Positions 1 through 12,194 of a stretch of DNA of 64,000 nt are shown here, one piece after another. The DNA is taken from the NCBI GenBank assembly GCA_907164885.2, contig OU015492.1, positions 197,163,460-197,227,459 of the forward strand, in the 5' to 3' direction. This DNA is from Dolomedes plantarius (taxonomy: Eukaryota; Arthropoda; Arachnida; Araneae; Dolomedidae). The first letter of the stretch is position 1. Every line of letters starts with the position of its first letter. The notes under the pieces are model-generated. The model saw nothing but the letters and a program-made list of their open reading frames with translations. It did no database searches and had not been told where the DNA came from. The position numbers were made by a program, and so were the translations under genes.

Positions 1-1163
1 TAATTTTCTGGCAGTCGTATCACGGTATGACGAGGGCTAGACTAGCTGCTTCTCAATCTAGTACTGTAGCGTACTACCAGTATGGGGTTATTTTTTTTCA
101 TGACCTCACAGATTTCACGAAACACAGCTGTGTGTTTATCGAGCGGTTTCCCTAACAAGTGGTGCGGGAACTGTTTGGAGAACCGAAAATGATTTCACCC
201 CCGTGATAAAGCTGTCTTTCTCTTAGCGATAACTTCATGCGAGTGACATTCGGCGGGCGATAAAGTTTCGGACTAAGAAGAGCTGTCAGCCGATAATCTG
301 CCGGCCCCTCCACCCCGTCTGAAAATCCAGACATTCAAGAGAGATGCTAGAGAACGCGGCCTGTGTGGATGTGTGTTTTAGGCTCCGTACGTTGTGAATC
401 TGCACGGGATTTTAATTGAATATGTTGACTGTTTAAATGTTAATTTTTGTTAATAAATTGTTGAGTTTGTTTTGAAAAATTGGCCTTCGCTTTTAATTAG
501 AACTCTGTCTTTCTTTGTTATGGATCCCATAGTAGTAATTTTTAGCAACGCCTCAGAGAGAATCGCCTTACCTACTTACAGTGACGCCACAGTACCATAG
601 TAGCGCTGACCTTCTTGTCTCGTTTGGATTCGTCGAATCCGTTTTCATCAAATAGCACAGAGACAAAAAAATTAGAGTAAAAAAATCTTTATTTTAAGTT
701 AAAATAAACGTAACTTATGTACAGTGAATAATTACAAGATAAAAAAACTTTATATATATATATCATGATTTTAAATTTTCTATTGAATCATACAAACTTG
801 ACAATTCTATGTATTAATAAATACTTTTTTAAATTTTTTTGATGAATTATCCCATCAACTTGAAAGAAAATGAAGTTATTTGGAAATTAACTTGCGTTTA
901 ACTTTTCGTTCCCGTCCCGGCCGACAGATGGCTGCACCAGTATACGAAACAAAACTAACTGAAAATGATAAAAACATGTTAAAAATCTGCTTAAAGATGG
1001 CTAAAAATATTTAAAAAATGTATTGTCATCGTATTCTGGGCTATTCCAAAAGTATGAAATGTCTAGCTAGTCGGGAAGTTAGTTAAAAATCGATTGCAAG
1101 ATTTGTACTGGACAAACGCACAAACACACACACAAACAAGAAAGCAAGCTAATAAAAACATGG
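1..1163. other. Unassigned AT-rich sequence
   Basis: No coding region, RNA gene or repeat family is recognised here. The stretch around 130-400 is somewhat richer in GC than its surroundings but holds only short open frames. A short TA run lies near 750-764. Confidence 0.5.
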
Positions 1164-1445
1164 TCATAAATAGCATGAAGTTGCACGTCCCGTGCGTTCA
1201 GGCATCCAGCCTAAATTATCATCAGTCTTTTGACGGTACTCCGGCACCCGGAATCTAGATTTCAACCGTTTTCGCTGCTCTGACCGAAGCCAAAACGTGC
1301 AATCCCCACTCTGTGTCCCATCTCGTGCTGTTCGCTTATTTAACACCTTCGTCAACCGTCCCCTCTGAACGAAAGGCAGCTCTTTCCGGGGATGGTGCAA
1401 TCGTACTCGGGGGTTCTCTGGCGACGTCTTGTCTGGTTCATTCAT
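1164..1445 (-). CDS. Unassigned 93-codon open frame
   Basis: An ATG-initiated frame of 93 codons rich in Arg, Lys and Pro, with no recognisable domain, signal peptide or membrane segment. It stands out because the local GC content is higher than its surroundings. It has no neighbouring coding sequence and no clear splice context. It could be a lone exon, part of an old element, or chance. I do not assign a function. Confidence 0.12.
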   Translation of the reverse strand: MNEPDKTSPENPRVRLHHPRKELPFVQRGRLTKVLNKRTARDGTQSGDCTFWLRSEQRKRLKSRFRVPEYRQKTDDNLGWMPERTGRATSCYL

Positions 1446-1753
1446 CGCACGACTCCATTTGTTGGGGCTGACTCCTGGCCCCTCCTCTGATGAGACGGCT
1501 ATTAACGCCTAAAGGGAAAGACTACTAACTAGAAAACAAAAACTCGTTAATACATTCATCTGCGACTTCAAATGTCTTGATTTTTTCAGAGCTGCCGACC
1601 TAGCACAAAGGCTGTCCAGTGCTATGAAATTCTTGGAATTGAAGGGAGAAGTACTTGAGTTACGTGACGACGTCACAACGGTGGTTTCGCAAGGTCGAAC
1701 GTTTCCATTGACATGTGATTTAGTTTGAGCTGCTAGTAACGCAATCCAATATG

Positions 1754-1896
1754 TCTATATATACAAATAGATATACAGATATATAGATATACAGATAGAT
1801 ATAAGATAGATAGATATAAAGATAGATATACCAATATATAGATAGACAGATAGATACAGATATACAGACAGACAGACAGACAGTTAGATAGATATT
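1754..1896. repeat. Imperfect AGAT/ACAG microsatellite
   Basis: Interrupted runs of ATAG, AGAT and ACAG tetranucleotides. The tract changes from GATA-type to GACA-type repeats toward its right end, as in an ageing tetranucleotide microsatellite. The rest of 1446-2465 shows nothing recognisable. Confidence 0.85.
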
Positions 1897-2463
1897 CCTA
1901 CGATAGGCAAGAAGTGAAACTAAAATATTATGTAGTGGTAATTTTACGGTATTTTACAAAGTGTGCATACTCAATTTATACTATATCATTTTAAATATCT
2001 TTTGAAGAGAGAGGGAAAATAATTAAATTGACAGACAGATAGATAAATATAGGTAGAATTATTAATAAAATTCCAGCGAAGGGTATGTATACGGAATACA
2101 GAAAAGCCGGAATAGAGAAAAGCTTTAATACGGAAGAATTTTTCTCGAATATTTTGCATATGAGCACTTACAAAGCGGAGTTCTTACTTTAGTATATATA
2201 AAAGAGCGTATCTTTGAGTACTTTATAAAAAATACATATTCAAAATTCTCTACGTGATGTTTTCATTCAATGTCAGGTCAGAATAAAAGTAAATTTTAAA
2301 GTGTCACGTTCTGCGTTAATTTATTCGTCAATGCGTTAAATGGTTGCTAAGCAGCAAGTTTCAGGGTTTCGACTAAAGATTTTTCTTGGTATTTTTGTTT
2401 TTGTTTATTTAGGGGAGAAAACCTATTTTCGCTTTTGATGTACATAAATATTCCCACAATAAT

Positions 2464-2465
<2 letters not shown>

Positions 2466-2510
<45 letters not shown>

Positions 2511-2511
2511 A
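2466..2511. repeat. Compound (TA)n(CA)n microsatellite
   Basis: About 14 TA units are followed directly by about 8 CA units. Confidence 0.9.
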
Positions 2512-5440
2512 AGATCCCCCACTTTCGAACTAAGAAACTTTACAAACACTATTTATGAAGTATAATAGTATAAGCTTCAGTTTATTTAATAATTTACTGA
2601 TCATGTATATGGCACTAAAACTTTGTTTTCTTATAGTACAATATAGTAAAAATTGTTCACAACGTCACTTTTGTGGGCACACAGTATGCCCCAAACGATT
2701 ACAAACATTAGGAAACAAGTTTTGTTAAAAGTGAACCATGGTGACCGGCCTACATGAACTTACCGTTATGGGGAAATTGGAAAGGTTGGACCTTTGGAAC
2801 CTATCTGCACCCTCTCCATTAACGTATCACTTCCTTTTCTATCTATTCATTTTTTGTACAAAAAAAAGAAATAACGAAAAGTTAGTGAGTAAAATTAAGC
2901 GTGATATAAAACCTTTACAGATGTAATCTAATAATTTTTATAAAATGCAGATTAGTAATAAGTTCAGGTAAAATATGGCGGGTTAAAATCATATTTCATT
3001 AGTGCCATCTGTTGACTGAGGCAAAACGTTTTTGGTTAGCGGCAGGATTATTTTATTTTTAGAACTTAATTTTCTTTCTTATGAAAATCTATTACATTAA
3101 TTTTCACAAAAGCACATTTTTGATAAATGTTGTTTTACACAGACGTACAGTTTTATAGAGATATATTGAAAAGGGGAATATATGAAGTACTGTAAACCTT
3201 GCTTACCCGAAGACAGAATTGTCACGTACTATATGAATAAAAAATGATTTTAATTATGTCTCAAAGTATTTGTTGCATTTATTTATTTATTTTTGCAATC
3301 TATGTCAAAGTACTACGGTTTTAAATCTAATAAACAAAACAGTTTTTTTTTTACTGTTTTTCTAATTTAATGATCATGCCGTTCAGTAAAAATTCTCTCA
3401 ACCTAGTTCTAGTCATATTTTACATTCCATAAAAAAAAAAATAATAGTTAAAACTTTAATTAGCTCTTGGTGTAAGATTCTTAAATTACAAAATTCAATT
3501 AATGAAACATCTCCTCTTCCGCACAAATCTAAATGCGCTTTCTTTTTCTCCTGACAAAAACTTAAAAAAAAAAACATTAACTACGTAACTGCAACCGTAG
3601 TATGTGCATTTTATTACTTTTTGTCAGCATCAAAATGTCAAGTGTTTTTCTTTTTATAATATTTATTGAGAAATCGTGTTTAAGAGATGTAAGTTTTTTT
3701 TTTCCGTCGGACGGTAATATGGTTCAATATTTGCCTTGCTTAAATTTTCATCTCGGGCAAACGTGCTTCGAGAATAAACACTGTCCAAACTGCTCAATTC
3801 TTATCACGTTTTTCTTTATTTTGTAAGTTAAGGAATTATTATTCACAATAATCGTATGAAGGAGAAGTGCTGCGTTACAGTTAAAAAAAAAAAACGAAAT
3901 CATGGTTATTAAATTGTTTTCTTCCGTGTAATAAAAATTTCTAATTGTACAGACATTGATTAAATTTTAATGAAGAATTAAAACTCTTGCATTGGAGAGT
4001 ACTTGAAAATATATTTTTTAGGTTTTTCATGCTTTTTCAAGAAGAATAATGATAAATAATGAATAATATGTTTCTTTCTGTACGCTTTCTTTCTTTTTTA
4101 ATTGCTGTTTTATTTTTTAGTAAGTTGCATAGTTATGTTATAAAAGATTAAAAATTATGACAGGTCTTCGACTATGTGAAACAAATGCTCAGACTAAATT
4201 TTAACAAAAATACGAAGCATGTTGTATACAATTAATTTGAATGTATTGAAGTATTGTGTTAAAAATTCGAACGCGGTATACGTTTTGTTCAGCTTTACTT
4301 ACGTTGAATATTTTGGTTTTGGTTTTTTTACAAAGCAGAAAAATGTGTTTGCGATATTTAGACAGAAGTTTAGATTTTATCTTTACTATACTCGTCTTCC
4401 TTATTTTTATGTTGGGAAATAAAAAGGCAATAGAATAAAGGATTTTGTACTGTGGCACTTTAAAGGCTGTTAATTAGAGTAAACACATTTTGTCTGAGAT
4501 AAAAAGATATACAAAATTATTTGATAATATTAACATTTAATTTCTTTTCTTATTTTTAGTTAATAGAATCATTAGTTACAATTAAAAAGAAACAAATAAT
4601 AATTGTCTACATATATGAGAAACATAAATGCATATAATGACATAGCTACATATATTGAGCTTACTGCCTTATTATACATAATATTTTTTTTTGCTTACCA
4701 CCACCATTAGTGAAGAAAACTGAGAATCATCTCTTGCATTCATACATGGTACAAAGCAGACCAGAGACTCGGAGAGTCCCCGGAATTAAAAAAAAATGTC
4801 GCGGACCAAAGAAAGAAAATCTCCGGTCCACACCTTCACTGTCTGAACGTTTTTTTCTTCAATTACCTCAAAAATCGTTATACTTCCCATCACCAAAAAC
4901 TCTTAGACGTCAGGAAAATGTTCTAGAACATTACCGTGAAGCCTCTGATTGGTCAAAAGTGGATTGCTGGGTCGTTGGTATGGAGGGACCGTGACCTCTT
5001 CATGACCGGGGGGGGGGGGTTAGTTATTCTCCCATCCTGTGCAAGTGCCTTTGTGTAACAGTAGCAATGTTATGCTACGTTTGCATTCATGCACTCTGCT
5101 CTGCTGTGCCTTGGGGAATCCAGTGATTGATGTTCACTTCGTACTCTGTATATGCGTGGATCGCCTCCTCTTTCGGTCCTGATGCAGAGTATCAAAGAAC
5201 CCGGGGTCCTGGGGGTCAGATGGTGACAATGGGGGCGGGGGACACTAGATAAAGAAACACGAGGGACCTTGGGGGCTTACCGTGACTAATGTGATGACAG
5301 GAGTCGGGGTCTGCATGCAGAGAACTCTGCACGAATGCATATGCACCATTACAGGTCATACTTAGCTGCATGTGGTGAACACACTCCCTTCCATCCAGGA
5401 AACTTGGTATGAAAAGCCACAGCGAGGATTCTCAAAGCCC
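2512..5440. other. Unassigned AT-rich sequence
   Basis: No gene is recognised. Open frames are short and AT-biased. A 94-codon frame at 4710-4994 (+) is Lys, Arg and Ser rich with no known domain; it sits at the start of a GC-richer patch (about 4700-5400) that contains an 11-base G run near 5009. That patch may be part of an unclassified repeat. Confidence 0.45.
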
Positions 5441-5628
5441 AGACAAAATATGAGATAACTCAAATAAAACAAATAATATACTTATAAAATGTGCATAGAA
5501 CAGAATTTTTGGTGTTTACAAATTTTGAAAATAAGAAAACAATTGGATAATTAAGTGGGATTCCGTGATTTTTTAGAGTGAAAATAGCATAATAATTAAA
5601 ATAATTTCAAAAATTGAGTTCCATGTCA
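5441..5628 (+). repeat. Direct repeat, left copy
   Basis: About 190 bp nearly identical to 6265-6457, from the shared AGAYAAA...GAGATAAC start to GAGTTCCATGTC. The two copies are in the same orientation about 825 bp apart. They could be a dispersed repeat or a pair of short terminal repeats of a degenerate element. No coding sequence is recognised in the intervening 636 bp. Confidence 0.8.
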
Positions 5629-6264
5629 CCCCCCCCCCTCCCATAGGAAAAAAACACTAACCATGTTGTAACATAAAATCAATATCAACATAAATCAAAA
5701 TTAGGATTTAAGACCTTGGCTAATAAAAGGCATTGTATAACACTACAATGTTCATGCCGAGTTTACAAAATCAAAACCAGTCCACTATCATCAAAACAGC
5801 TTTCTTCCTTGGTGCAACCAGTCCATGTGTGAAGATTAGACTGAATAATAACAGGACAGCCTCGAGCATTAAAACTCGTATATCCTCAGGAAATCTGGCG
5901 TAAAGGCGAAGATAACCCCACTTGTCGTGGAAACAGAACTGGAGAACATCTGATGAGATGAGAATGCAGCAGCAGGAACTTTGGCGACTTCAGCAGAGAC
6001 CTGCATCAGCAAGATCTTCATCCGGATCCTATGGTTCGTCCAAGATGTTGTATCGTCCTCATCATGGTTCGGTGATGCAATAGGAGAGATAAGGAAATGG
6101 TTAGTTCACTGTAAAACTCTTGTGTCGCACAGAATCTCTCCAGTAGTGTTGGTGTGAGATGCAATAACCTCCTCCTTGAAATGCAGCAAAGAATTAATCC
6201 CGGACAGTGTTATCTTGCTCCACAAATGATTTGAAGTAAGCTCAGCATGATTTTAGCAGAGCAC

Positions 6265-6457
6265 AGACCAAATTTGAGATAACACAAATAAAACAAATAA
6301 TATACACTTATAAAATGTGCATGGAACAGAAATTTTGGTGTTTACAAATTTTGAAAATGAGAAAACAATTGGATAATTAAATAGGATTCAGTGATTTTTT
6401 TTTAGAGTGAAAAGAGCATAACAATTAAAATAATTTCAAAAGTTGAGTTCCATGTCC
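6265..6457 (+). repeat. Direct repeat, right copy
   Basis: Second copy of the repeat at 5441-5628, differing by scattered substitutions and small indels. The DNA between this copy and the TTAA element at about 7033 holds nothing recognisable. Confidence 0.8.
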
Positions 6458-7036
6458 CACTTATTTATCAAACAAAATATTGAGTAAATGATAATGCAAC
6501 GAAAAAAGCAAACATACAAATGTGCATTATTTTGTAAGCTCAATGAATAAAAGCAATCTAAGCAAGCTGATAAAATTGCCCAGTGTACGTGATGTCGCAA
6601 GTATATGCATAACGAGATAGCAACATGATTATAATTTCATGGTATATCTCGTTACAGACATAAAATTCCAAATGTATTTTTAGCTACAACAGGTAATAAT
6701 GAAAATCACAACCGTATAATACAAGCAATTAACACGTGCATACGACATACCTCTGCAGAATTAAATTATTTCTTCCTCCTTGTTGTAGCAATTTTGTGCA
6801 AGATGTTTAGAAAATGAGTTAAGAGAGAAAGTCACATAGTGTCATAGAATTTTTTTAAAACGCTCAGAGACCATACACCAAGGTTTGAACCGCTCGGTGA
6901 AGTAGAAGGAGCAGATTCACAAAGTTCTATTTAACGATACAATGCTTCTTTCCCATCATGGATCATTTTAAGACAAACCATTGATAGGCGACTAGCCATT
7001 GATAGGAGACGAAAATTCCTTATTTAATGGACTTAA

Positions 7037-7711
7037 TGGAACGGTGGACATTAAAATTTACTTTTCATCATAGAGATACTAAATTTTGTACATATACACA
7101 TTTCACTATAAATAAATAGAATACCTTAAAAGAAATTTCCAATCTCATTATAATTTTAAGATTTTTTTAAAAATTTGAAATTTATAAACAAAATTTTAAA
7201 ATGCTCCTTGCTACATAATTTTTTAGCTATATCCTCGATTTTGCATTTTAATCTCTTTAAACTGTATAACAAACAAATATGGGTATCAATTATTTAATCC
7301 CTCGAATAGTTAATTTTTGAGAAATTTTTTTCTGAATTCCATCGCGATTTTCAAAATTTTGCCTTTTGAAAAGTTATAAATCAAATTTAATTACCTTAAT
7401 GAAATCGAATTGTAAAATACATACCCAGTTTTTTTGTAAACAGCATCAGGATTCTTCCTTATCAATTTCATGAATTTTGAACAAAAATTAAGTAGCATGG
7501 AGCATTTAAAAAATCTAAAAACCTTGAAAAATCTGTTTTAAGAAAAACAGATTTAAAATTTATTACTACACTTACCCATTATAAATTTCTTTGTAGAAGC
7601 TTCATAGATGATTTTTTACTTGAAAAAAATTATTTTGGTACTAATAATCTACAGAAATATATATATTTTTTACAATGACGAGATTTGCTCAAATAAAGGT
7701 CCACCGTTCCC
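7037..7711. mobile_element. TTAA-bounded inverted-repeat (fold-back) element, 0.67 kb
   Basis: The ends read NGGAACGGTGGAC and its inverse, each directly adjacent to a TTAA (7033-7036 and 7712-7715), which fits a TTAA target duplication. The arms are partly self-complementary: the AAATGCTCC-TGCTAC motif near 7199 recurs inverted near 7495. No coding sequence is present. TTAA duplications are characteristic of piggyBac-type transposition, but these ends are not the classic piggyBac ends. The element at 30532-31575 has related ends, so this is probably a non-autonomous family. Confidence 0.65.
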
Positions 7712-7715
7712 TTAA

Positions 7716-8256
7716 GACTCTCCTTCTGAACTTTAGTTATCAAAAGATCCACTGTGACTTGTTCTACCGCTTAACTTGCGTCGTATGATGTTCATCGAAG
7801 AATCCTGCTTTCCACTTGAGACATAAAACAACTGCATTCATGGTCGCAGTTGTTTGCTGTTTTTGTCATGTTACCACTTTATGGAATAAGGCCATACACC
7901 CTTGGAATTAGGTATGGGGAGCTATCGGCAGAATGACACAATATCCAATTCCCTTCAGTAGTTTTGATAGGAGAATAATACGTTTATGACATGTCATGAC
8001 CTAGAGAACTACCAGTGTTATCAATACCACCAGATGTCTTTTTTTAATCAGAGCAATTCAGCAACTCACAAGGAACATGTTTAGTGCAATCGATATATTT
8101 ATTCTTTACACTGACATCTTATATGACTATACCTCTCTACAGTGGACCATTTGCGGGGCACTTTTGAACATTGTCCATAACCATCAAGAAAATTAAGCTA
8201 TGTAGAGCAACAACTGCAAACGCTTGGTTACATAAGCCCCATGGTGACATTTGATG
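7716..8256. other. Unassigned sequence between two elements
   Basis: About 540 bp with no recognisable gene or repeat. Confidence 0.5.
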
Positions 8257-8258
8257 TA

Positions 8259-8899
8259 CAGGGTGTTTCAAAAAGAATCATCCGATTTTAAAAAATCCTA
8301 ACTATTCATCTTTTAATCCGTTTTGATCGAATAATGTAGAGGCAGAACGAGGGAAATCTCGAGTTTCACGCAATTGCCAACAAGTAGCGCTAACGCTCTT
8401 CCTTCGCCCGCCACTTCAGTGTTCGTAAATATGGCGACTGCACAACAGAAATCATTTTGTGTTCTACGCTTTGATAAGTGTGAGTCCGTAACAACTCTTC
8501 AGCGTTATTTTCGTCGGCAAAACCCTGGTAGATTGAAGTTCCTACCACTCAAAGCATTAGGCGATGGCATAAACAATTCCAAGACACGGGTTGTCTGTGT
8601 ACGCATAACAGTCGTGTAAGCAGTTCATGCAGACATGCTCGCGAAAGTTTGGGACGAATTTGCCTACCGTATAGATATATGTCATGCATCCAAAGGTGGG
8701 CATATTGAGCACCTTTAATTTGGTTTGTAAAAAAAACTTTATGATTAGCCATATAATGTAAAATTAATTTTAAGTTTCTATATTCAATATTTTTCATAAT
8801 ATACTGTTTCTATGTATAATATTTTTTATAATATAAATATTAATATATTTTCATAATATACATATTTCAAATTGGGTGATTCTTTTTTAAAACACCCTG
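8259..8899 (+). mobile_element. Internally deleted mariner-like element, 0.64 kb
   Basis: The terminal inverted repeats start CAGGGTGTTTYAAAAA on both sides and match over roughly 30 bp with a few differences. TA dinucleotides flank both ends (8257-8258 and 8900-8901), the expected Tc1/mariner target duplication. Inside, an N-terminal transposase piece runs straight into a C-terminal piece (see 8431-8718), so the catalytic core is gone. It could only be moved by a transposase supplied in trans. Confidence 0.8.
8431..8718 (+). pseudogene. Mariner-like transposase remnant, N-terminus joined to C-terminus
   Basis: The frame opens with ATG at 8431 and begins MATAQQKSFCVLRF, followed by a Cys-Glu-Ser helix region. 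This is the start of the DUF4817-type helix-turn-helix seen in arthropod mariner-like transposases. After about 35 codons similarity is lost. From about 8634 a second segment reads MLAKVWDEFAYRIDICHA and ends HIEHL-stop at 8718, the usual C-terminus of the same family. The whole DDE/D domain is missing, so the product cannot be catalytic. Confidence 0.7.
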
Positions 8900-8901
8900 T
8901 A

Positions 8902-9918
8902 TATTTTATCATGAATAATTCCCTCGATGCTATCCTACTGAGCTGCTACAAAAAAAAATAAATAAGTAAATACAGCTATAATTATAGAATTGTGTTTTCA
9001 GTACCAGAAATATTGTGAAACATTTAATTTTTTTTTTAATTTTCTGTAAGTATTTTTAAATTGTTCATGTATCATATATAATTTTAAGCTAGAATAATGG
9101 ATACAAAGATTCCAAGCATTACAATGCATTACAGGACCATTTAGTAGTAGCATCTAATAATTGCGATGAATTGTCCAAGTATAAGGCTATTGTTTGCTGT
9201 AAAGGCATTAAAAAAATGTAGATTAATCATTCTTCTGAGTAAAACATAACTGAATATAGAATTTTAACTTAGTTCCTTGTGACTCTTTTCTTCTCAAAAA
9301 GAATTGTTAACAACTGAAAAAGATAATCACAGTCCATACCAAATATTCCGGGCACACTGGCATGTCATACGTAACTAACATGTCAAACATGGCCAAATAT
9401 AATATCTAAACATAGCGCAGAAACATTGAATAAGTCGTACAAAAAACACTTTTGCGAATTGAATAATCAAAATAAAACAAAATATTAAAATTCCCATTCA
9501 ACCGAGGGCAAAATGTATTGTTCTATAAATGTGCCTTAGATAAAGGTTATTGTTGCGGATTGGTATTAGATGCGGTGCTTAGCGTTAAAAAGGAAACTGA
9601 GATAAAATTACGAAAAGTTATATTTACACCGCTAGTTATATTTTTACCGCTCCATACGCACCGCTCCGTATGGAGCGGTGCGTAAGTTGCGTCTAGAGAC
9701 AAAGAGGTCTGCTAGTGAAGTGTTCTAACGGAATGGGCTCAAGTTTAATGACCGGAGCTGGAGATAAGAGTCAGCGAGCGCCTCCTGCTGGAAGCACAGA
9801 GAGGTGTGGGTGGAACAGTTATGTTGAAACTTTATACCGAAGGCAAATTGAGAGCAAAAACAATTCAACAGTAAAAAAGTTCATGTTCACATATCCAAAT
9901 TAAATAGTTTTTTTCCTA
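8902..9918. other. Unassigned sequence with one strong hairpin
   Basis: No gene is recognised. A 62-codon frame at 9715-9903 has no known features. The double hairpin at 9646-9681 is listed separately. Confidence 0.5.
9646..9681. other. Two overlapping, mutually exclusive hairpins
   Basis: ACCGCTCCATAC (9646-9657) pairs perfectly with 9668-9679 around a 10-base loop. Alternatively GCACCGCTCC (9658-9667) pairs perfectly with 9672-9681 around a 4-base loop. The right arm is shared, so only one stem can form at a time. Confidence 0.8.
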
Positions 9919-10262
9919 ATGGCTGTAAGAACTGAGCCTAGGCTCTTCTCCGGTTGGAGCCGGAAACGTGAGACCACTACGCCACAAGCGTTGCCCCGGG
10001 TGCACCACAGGGGGTGGGTACACGCTGCACCCGTTTGATGGTCCGCGAATTTTGAACTGAGTCAAGTGGTGGGACCAGACTACCTGACCCAGCATCCCCA
10101 AAGGTGATTTGAGAACTTGGAGGACATTGCAGACACGCCCTATTTTACGTGCCCCGGCCACCTTTAGTGAACACGGCGGTGGATTTTTGTCAGTGACTGG
10201 CCTCGAACCCGTAACCCTCAGATCACTGGTTCGACGCCTTTGCCCACCGGGCCACCACGCCC
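9919..10262 (-). repeat. tRNA-derived SINE (family 1)
   Basis: On the minus strand the head at 10262-10201 contains an A-box-like TGGCCCGGTGGGC and a B-box-like GGGTTCGAGG, the internal promoter of RNA polymerase III. The body shares CAAGTTCTCAAAT and the CACTTGACTC-GTTCAAAATT block with the SINE at 20814-21172, so the two are copies of one family. SINEs do not encode protein and are copied by a LINE reverse transcriptase. Confidence 0.75.
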
Positions 10263-10288
10263 TATCCCAACTTCAATATACCGGGTAT

Positions 10289-11112
10289 CCGAAAAGTGTG
10301 CTACACTTTCAAAAATGAATTAAAAATAAACAAAGATTTTCACTTACGGTTTATTATGTTCCATAAAGAAAAGATTGAAGTTTCTGTTCAATGAAATGTA
10401 AACTAGATAGCGCTACATCCACGTTTTGTAACATTCTGCATGCCGTACTGGAGGAAGCAAGAGACAGCCCTAAAGTAAACGTGTGGTGTGGTTTACTACA
10501 CAATCGAATTATTAGGCCTTTTTTCTTTTCTGAAGAAACTGTCAGCTCTGACAATTACCTTGATATGCTTGCAATTTTCGCATTTCCTCAAGTAGAGGAC
10601 TTGCAACCTAATATCATTTTCCAGCAGGATGGGGCACCACCACACTGGAGTTTGGTAGTTCCAAAGGTTTTAGATGAAAAGTTCCCCGGGCGATGGATGG
10701 GAAGAGGAGGTCCAAAACCGTGGCCACCTAGATCTCCAGACATAACACCTTTGGAATTGGAGGTGTCTTATGGGGATCTTCTTATGGGGATACGTGAAAA
10801 ACATTGTTTACCAACCTCCAATTTGTGACACTGATGAACTGAAAAGTTTAATTACAGCCGCCATTCAGAGTGTTGATCCTGAAATTCTTCATAGAACGTG
10901 GCGAGAAACCTCGTATAGACCCGATGTGTTGCGCTCGACTAATGGGTACGCACATTGAAATCGTGGTATAAAACAATCGTGGTATAAAGCAATCGTTGAA
11001 TAAAGCATTGCAAAAAAACTTTGATATTTTCTTTATGGAACATAAAAAACTGTAAATGAAAATCTTTGTTTATTAATAATTCATTTTTGAAAGTGTAGCC
11101 ATACTTTTCGGA
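10289..11112 (+). mobile_element. Long-TIR mariner-like element, deletion derivative
   Basis: The first and last roughly 95 bp are near-identical inverted repeats starting TCCGAAAAGTRTGGCTACAC-like and running to the TTCCATAAAGAAAA block. The interior carries only the C-terminal half of a transposase, so the 5' half of the gene has been lost while both ends were kept. Both ends are well preserved, so the copy could be moved in trans. Confidence 0.8.
10391..10958 (+). pseudogene. Mariner/Tc3-like transposase, C-terminal half, frameshifted
   Basis: The first frame (10391-10828) contains SPKVNVWCGLL, then FQQDGAPPHW carrying the second catalytic Asp, then WPPRSPDITPL with the third acidic block. 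A shift near 10770 moves the reading to the next frame, which continues GIFLWGYVKNIVY and TWRETSYRPDV up to a stop at 10958. The DNA-binding domain and the first catalytic Asp are missing. These motifs are typical of DUF4817/DDE_3 mariner-like transposases. Non-functional. Confidence 0.8.
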
Positions 11113-12122
11113 CAGAAAAAAAACAATCCCTAAACAATTAAACAGGGAAAAACCTAACCTTGAGCTCCGTTTGTTTGTTTGTTTGTTTGTTTTTCGCATA
11201 AAGTTACTTGTATGATTTTTCGTCCCATTGTTTAAAATTTATATTTCAATTGAATTTGACATAATAACGTAAGAAATTTTTAGTACTTATCACCTTTCTA
11301 AACATTACATGTTTAACAATTTTAGTATATTTTCTGAATCTACCATGATTTCACTTTTATTTCTCGAGATATGTTTGACTAAATTAGAAATTTTTATCCA
11401 AAGGATTAATCCCAGTAAATTAACTGATAAACTGGAACAACTTTATATGACAGCACCAGTTAATGGCCGGTAGAAGTTTATGGGGCCATAAAAATTTTTT
11501 ATCAGCGCAAAGGAAAAGTAGTTTAATATCTGAATTTTAAATGAAAAATAATATATATACCCACGCAAGTGTGAGCGTAGCAGTAAAATTTAGATAAATT
11601 TGTTAAAAACTGTCTCATTAATGAAATTTTCTACAGAGTAACTTTTTATTCAGCTAACAAAAAGAAAATCGAGCGATCTTATCCTTTTTTCATGAAGAAT
11701 AACTTTATTTATATCTTTAAAATGGCAGGAAAAAATTAAATATTAGAGCATTAATTGTGATTTAGTTTTAAAGGAAAAGTCAGACGATGTATTATTAATT
11801 TTATCAGTTGGTACAAAATTCATACCGGAAGGTGATATCAGAAACTGTACCGCAAAAAGGTGTATATCCTATTGATAACAGTTTCATAGATAATAGCTTC
11901 ACGCTGACATTAAAACCAATTTATGCAACGCCCAAAAAGTTATTTAAAAAAATATTTTCAATGTAGGAAGTACCTAAATCTTTTCCATGCTTTAAAAGTG
12001 TTTACTAAATCATTGTACAGACTTGTACTTCTTACATTGAAACTAATATTTTTTTAAAGAGACATAATCAAACAAAGTCATCTTGGAGAAAACTGACTTA
12101 GGCACTTCTCGTACCAAGCCAC
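11113..12122. other. Unassigned AT-rich sequence
   Basis: Nothing recognised apart from a (GTTT)n tract at 11169-11192. Confidence 0.5.
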
Positions 12123-12189
<67 letters not shown>

Positions 12190-12194
12190 TATAC
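12123..12194. repeat. (AT)n microsatellite
   Basis: About 36 AT units adjoining the 3' end of the Helitron-like copy at 12195-12865. Peptides of alternating Ile and Tyr read from this and similar tracts are artefacts. Confidence 0.95.

Noticed and set aside
4201..4458. Overlapping frames of 60-85 codons on both strands
   Set aside because: AT-rich chance frames with Lys, Ile, Phe and Asn bias and no motif.
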